Shown here: positions 62,011 through 64,000 of the stretch, in pieces | Layout: every line of letters starts with the position of its first letter | Position numbering within the stretch: the first letter of the stretch is position 1 | Assembly: GCF_024753145.1 (NCBI RefSeq) | Contig: NZ_JANUGU010000002.1 | Span: forward strand, 558,001 to 622,000 | Length of the DNA: 64,000 bases | Direction of reading: 5' to 3' | From: Massilia terrae | Lineage (GTDB): Bacteria; Pseudomonadota; Gammaproteobacteria; Burkholderiales; Burkholderiaceae_D | Notes under the pieces: generated by a model | What the model was told of the DNA's origin: nothing | Database searches by the model: none | The model's input: the letters and a program-made list of their open reading frames with translations, nothing else | Program-made: the position numbers and the translations under genes

Positions 62011-64000
62011 TTACACCAGGAAGAAGTGGTCGGTGGTGCCCAGACCCAGGTTGGTCACGCCGGTCACGCCGGTCAGTTTGACGATTGCGTCATTGGCGGT
62101 CACGCCACCAGCAACTGCATCGCCCTGGACGAACAGGTAGCTGTTACCCAGGTATTCGAACACGACGGCCGACTTGCCCAGGGTTGCGGTTGCAGCGTCA
62201 GCGTCGACGATAGCAGCAGCCAGGGTCGACGGGCCAGTGCCCGAGAAAGTCATCACGCCGTTCTTGACCGAGAAGGTGCCGTTATCTGCAGCGTTTGCAG
62301 CAACAGAGCTACCGCCGGCGAACACGATCTGGTCAGCAGCAGCGATTGCCTTGGTCACGTCAGCAGCAGCAGCGGTGGTGCTGACTGCGGTTGCCGATGC
62401 CTTGGCGAAGCCAACCAGCGAGTCGATTGCCGGGGTGTTGGCCGATGCGCTCACTGCGTCCGATGCGGCAGCCGTCAGGGTGACGGTGTCAGCGCCCGAA
62501 CCCAGCGACACGGTAGCAGCGTGAGCAGCCAGCTTGGCCAGGTTCACGTCCAGCTTGCCGGTCATTGCCGATGCGTCCAGGCTGGTGACCTTCGAGAAGG
62601 CCGAGCCGGTCACGTCCAGTTCGCTGGCGCCCGAAGCCACAACCTTGGTCAGCTTGGCGCCGGTGTCGGTGTAGTTCAGGACGTTGTAGGCGTTCGAACC
62701 GCCCGACACGACGGTCAGGGTGGTAGCGGTGCCCGACGACAGGATGATGGTCTCGGTGTTGGTGACCTTGGTGTTGGCCGACGAAGCATCGAACACAGCG
62801 GTCAGCGAGGTAGCGTTAGCGGCGACCACGTCAGCGGTGTTGTTGTTGGTCAGCGTAGCGTCGGTCTGGTCAACGTCCAGGGTGACGGTCAGCGCGCCAG
62901 CGGTCTTCTGGGTCAGCGTCAGTGCGTCGGTGTTGCCCATGTCGCCGGTTGCGCGGAAGCCGATGTTCGCACCAACGTTGATCAGCGAAGCGCCGGCACC
63001 GACGTCGCCCGAAGCGACGAACTCGGTCACGGTGTTCTTCGATGCCAGGATGTCCACGTCCAGGGTCTTAGCCATGGCTTTAGCATCGAACACGTCGAAG
63101 TTCGAGAACGCGCCGATGTTAGCCGAACCAACCAGGCTCAGTGCCAGGGTGTCGACGCCAGCGCCGGCGTCGATGACGTCGGTGCCGTTGATCGCCACAG
63201 CCGAGGTGAAGGTGTCGTTGCCATCGCCCATGGTCACGGTCAGGATGCCCGAACCGCGGGTGGTGATGGTGACGGTGTCGTTGCCTGCGCCGGTGTCGAC
63301 CGAGGTCGCGCCGGTGCCGGTGGTTGCGACGGTGACTTTGTCGTTGCCAGCGCCGGTCGAGACCACTGCATTGTTGGTTTCGTCGACGGTGGTGGTGGTG
63401 GTGTCATCCTTCAGCGTTGCGGTGGTGACGGTGACAACGTCGTTGCCCGTACCGGTGGTGATGCTGTTCACAGCGGAACCGGTGGTCAGGGTCAGTGCGC
63501 CGGTGGCAGCCGAGCCGTCCACGGTGGTCAGCTTGGTGTTGCCAGCGTTCGACACGTCGGCGGTCAGGGCAGCAGCGCCGGCGATGGTGACTTTGGTTGC
63601 CTTGGCAGCGTTGATAGCGATGTCGCTTGCGCCAGCAGCGGTCACGTTCACGGTGGTAGCGACGCCGTCGACAACGGTGACCACGACCGGGGTAGCAGCC
63701 TTGCCTGCGCCGTCAACGGTCAGGTTCAGTGCGTGCGAAGCGGTGGCGTTGTTGATGGTGACGGTGTCAGCCTGGGCGATGTTCTTCAGGGTGACGTTGG
63801 TCAGCGATGCGCCGCTCAGCGAAGCGGTGGTGCCGGTCACGCCGTTCAGGGTCACGGCGGTCAGGGTGGTGCCCTTGGCGGTGACTGCCTTCGAGTCCTG
63901 GTTGTCAACGGTGACGTTTGCGCCGCCGGTGATCGACACGTTGGTCAGGCCAGCGCCGACAACTGCGACGTCTTTAGCGGTTGCATCGCTCTGAGTGATG
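62011..64000 (-). CDS. Large RTX/S-layer-like secreted protein, C-terminal part (partial)
   Basis: 663 residues visible; the frame is open to the right edge (the first internal GTG is not the start), so the N-terminus is outside. Composition is extreme: Thr, Ala, Val, Gly, Asp, Ser with almost no Lys/Arg/Cys, as in S-layer proteins. Beta-solenoid-like repeats (VTLNGVTGTTASLSG, TNVTLKNIAQADTVTINNAT) are followed by calcium-binding RTX nonapeptide-like motifs (TGAGNDKVT, TGAGNDTVT, GDGNDTFTS, ~63130-63460). The C-terminus ends ...GLGTTDHFFLV, an uncleaved type I secretion signal pattern. Strong codon bias suggests high expression. A terminator pair follows. Confidence 0.9.
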   Translation of the reverse strand, partial: ITQSDATAKDVAVVGAGLTNVSITGGANVTVDNQDSKAVTAKGTTLTAVTLNGVTGTTASLSGASLTNVTLKNIAQADTVTINNATASHALNLTVDGAGKAATPVVVTVVDGVATTVNVTAAGASDIAINAAKATKVTIAGAAALTADVSNAGNTKLTTVDGSAATGALTLTTGSAVNSITTGTGNDVVTVTTATLKDDTTTTTVDETNNAVVSTGAGNDKVTVATTGTGATSVDTGAGNDTVTITTRGSGILTVTMGDGNDTFTSAVAINGTDVIDAGAGVDTLALSLVGSANIGAFSNFDVFDAKAMAKTLDVDILASKNTVTEFVASGDVGAGASLINVGANIGFRATGDMGNTDALTLTQKTAGALTVTLDVDQTDATLTNNNTADVVAANATSLTAVFDASSANTKVTNTETIILSSGTATTLTVVSGGSNAYNVLNYTDTGAKLTKVVASGASELDVTGSAFSKVTSLDASAMTGKLDVNLAKLAAHAATVSLGSGADTVTLTAAASDAVSASANTPAIDSLVGFAKASATAVSTTAAAADVTKAIAAADQIVFAGGSSVAANAADNGTFSVKNGVMTFSGTGPSTLAAAIVDADAATATLGKSAVVFEYLGNSYLFVQGDAVAGGVTANDAIVKLTGVTGVTNLGLGTTDHFFLV

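Overview
The window is about 64 kb of GC-rich (roughly 65-68% by eye) bacterial chromosome with dense, operonic coding. Gene content and order (yebC-purD, hemF-nadD-rsfS-rlmH-maf; TPP-riboswitch thiCSGDE; msbA/waaF LPS genes; a Fds-type formate dehydrogenase; a type I secretion locus beside a Thr/Ala-rich RTX-like surface protein) point to a betaproteobacterium of the Oxalobacteraceae, most like the Massilia/Telluria/Duganella group. That placement is inferred from recognised protein families and was not confirmed by a search. The window looks like ordinary chromosome: there is no phage, IS element, rRNA operon or CRISPR array. One tRNA (Thr-CGT) is present.

Layout. 0-12 kb: the 3' end of an RND efflux pump, a Ser/Gly-rich DUF883-type membrane protein, tRNA-Thr, fbp and pepN, a DUF4136 lipoprotein, a DMT transporter-mgsA-quinone oxidoreductase-mini membrane protein operon, a DUF2182 membrane protein, then yebC-purD. 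12-22 kb: hemF-nadD-rsfS-rlmH-maf on the plus strand, facing the thiamine operon thiC-thiS-thiG-thiD-thiE (minus strand, TPP riboswitch), then rng. 22-22.5 kb: a broken colicin-E3-like RNase toxin gene followed by an intact small gene that may be its partner. 22.6-34 kb: a single long minus-strand unit carrying an oxalate/formate-type MFS transporter, a two-subunit NAD-dependent formate dehydrogenase (NuoE-NuoF fusion plus a molybdopterin catalytic subunit), fdhD and a tungstate-type ABC transporter (tupBCA). Its divergent neighbour is a ModE/LysR-like regulator, and the shared promoter region holds a perfect 24-bp palindrome. This looks like a self-contained tungsten formate dehydrogenase regulon and is the most coherent system in the window. 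34-46 kb: a GH1/RmlD fusion enzyme, a VirK/YbjX protein preceded by an unusual helically phased repeat array, the LPS genes waaF-msbA-waaL with two overlapping family-2 glycosyltransferases, a hybrid histidine kinase and an MFS exporter. 46.9-56.2 kb: dnaE, an alcohol dehydrogenase-MFS-LysR cluster, an acyltransferase and the tRNA hydroxylase trhO. 56.2-64 kb: a DUF4214 protein, a TolC/HlyD/PrtD type I secretion system, and the C-terminal 663 residues of its probable substrate, a very large RTX/S-layer-like protein that runs off the right edge.

Intergenic space is repeatedly occupied by one family of paired palindromic repeats (about a dozen full, half or degenerate copies, in two sequence subtypes). 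They explain several spurious ORFs and some of the transcription-termination signals.
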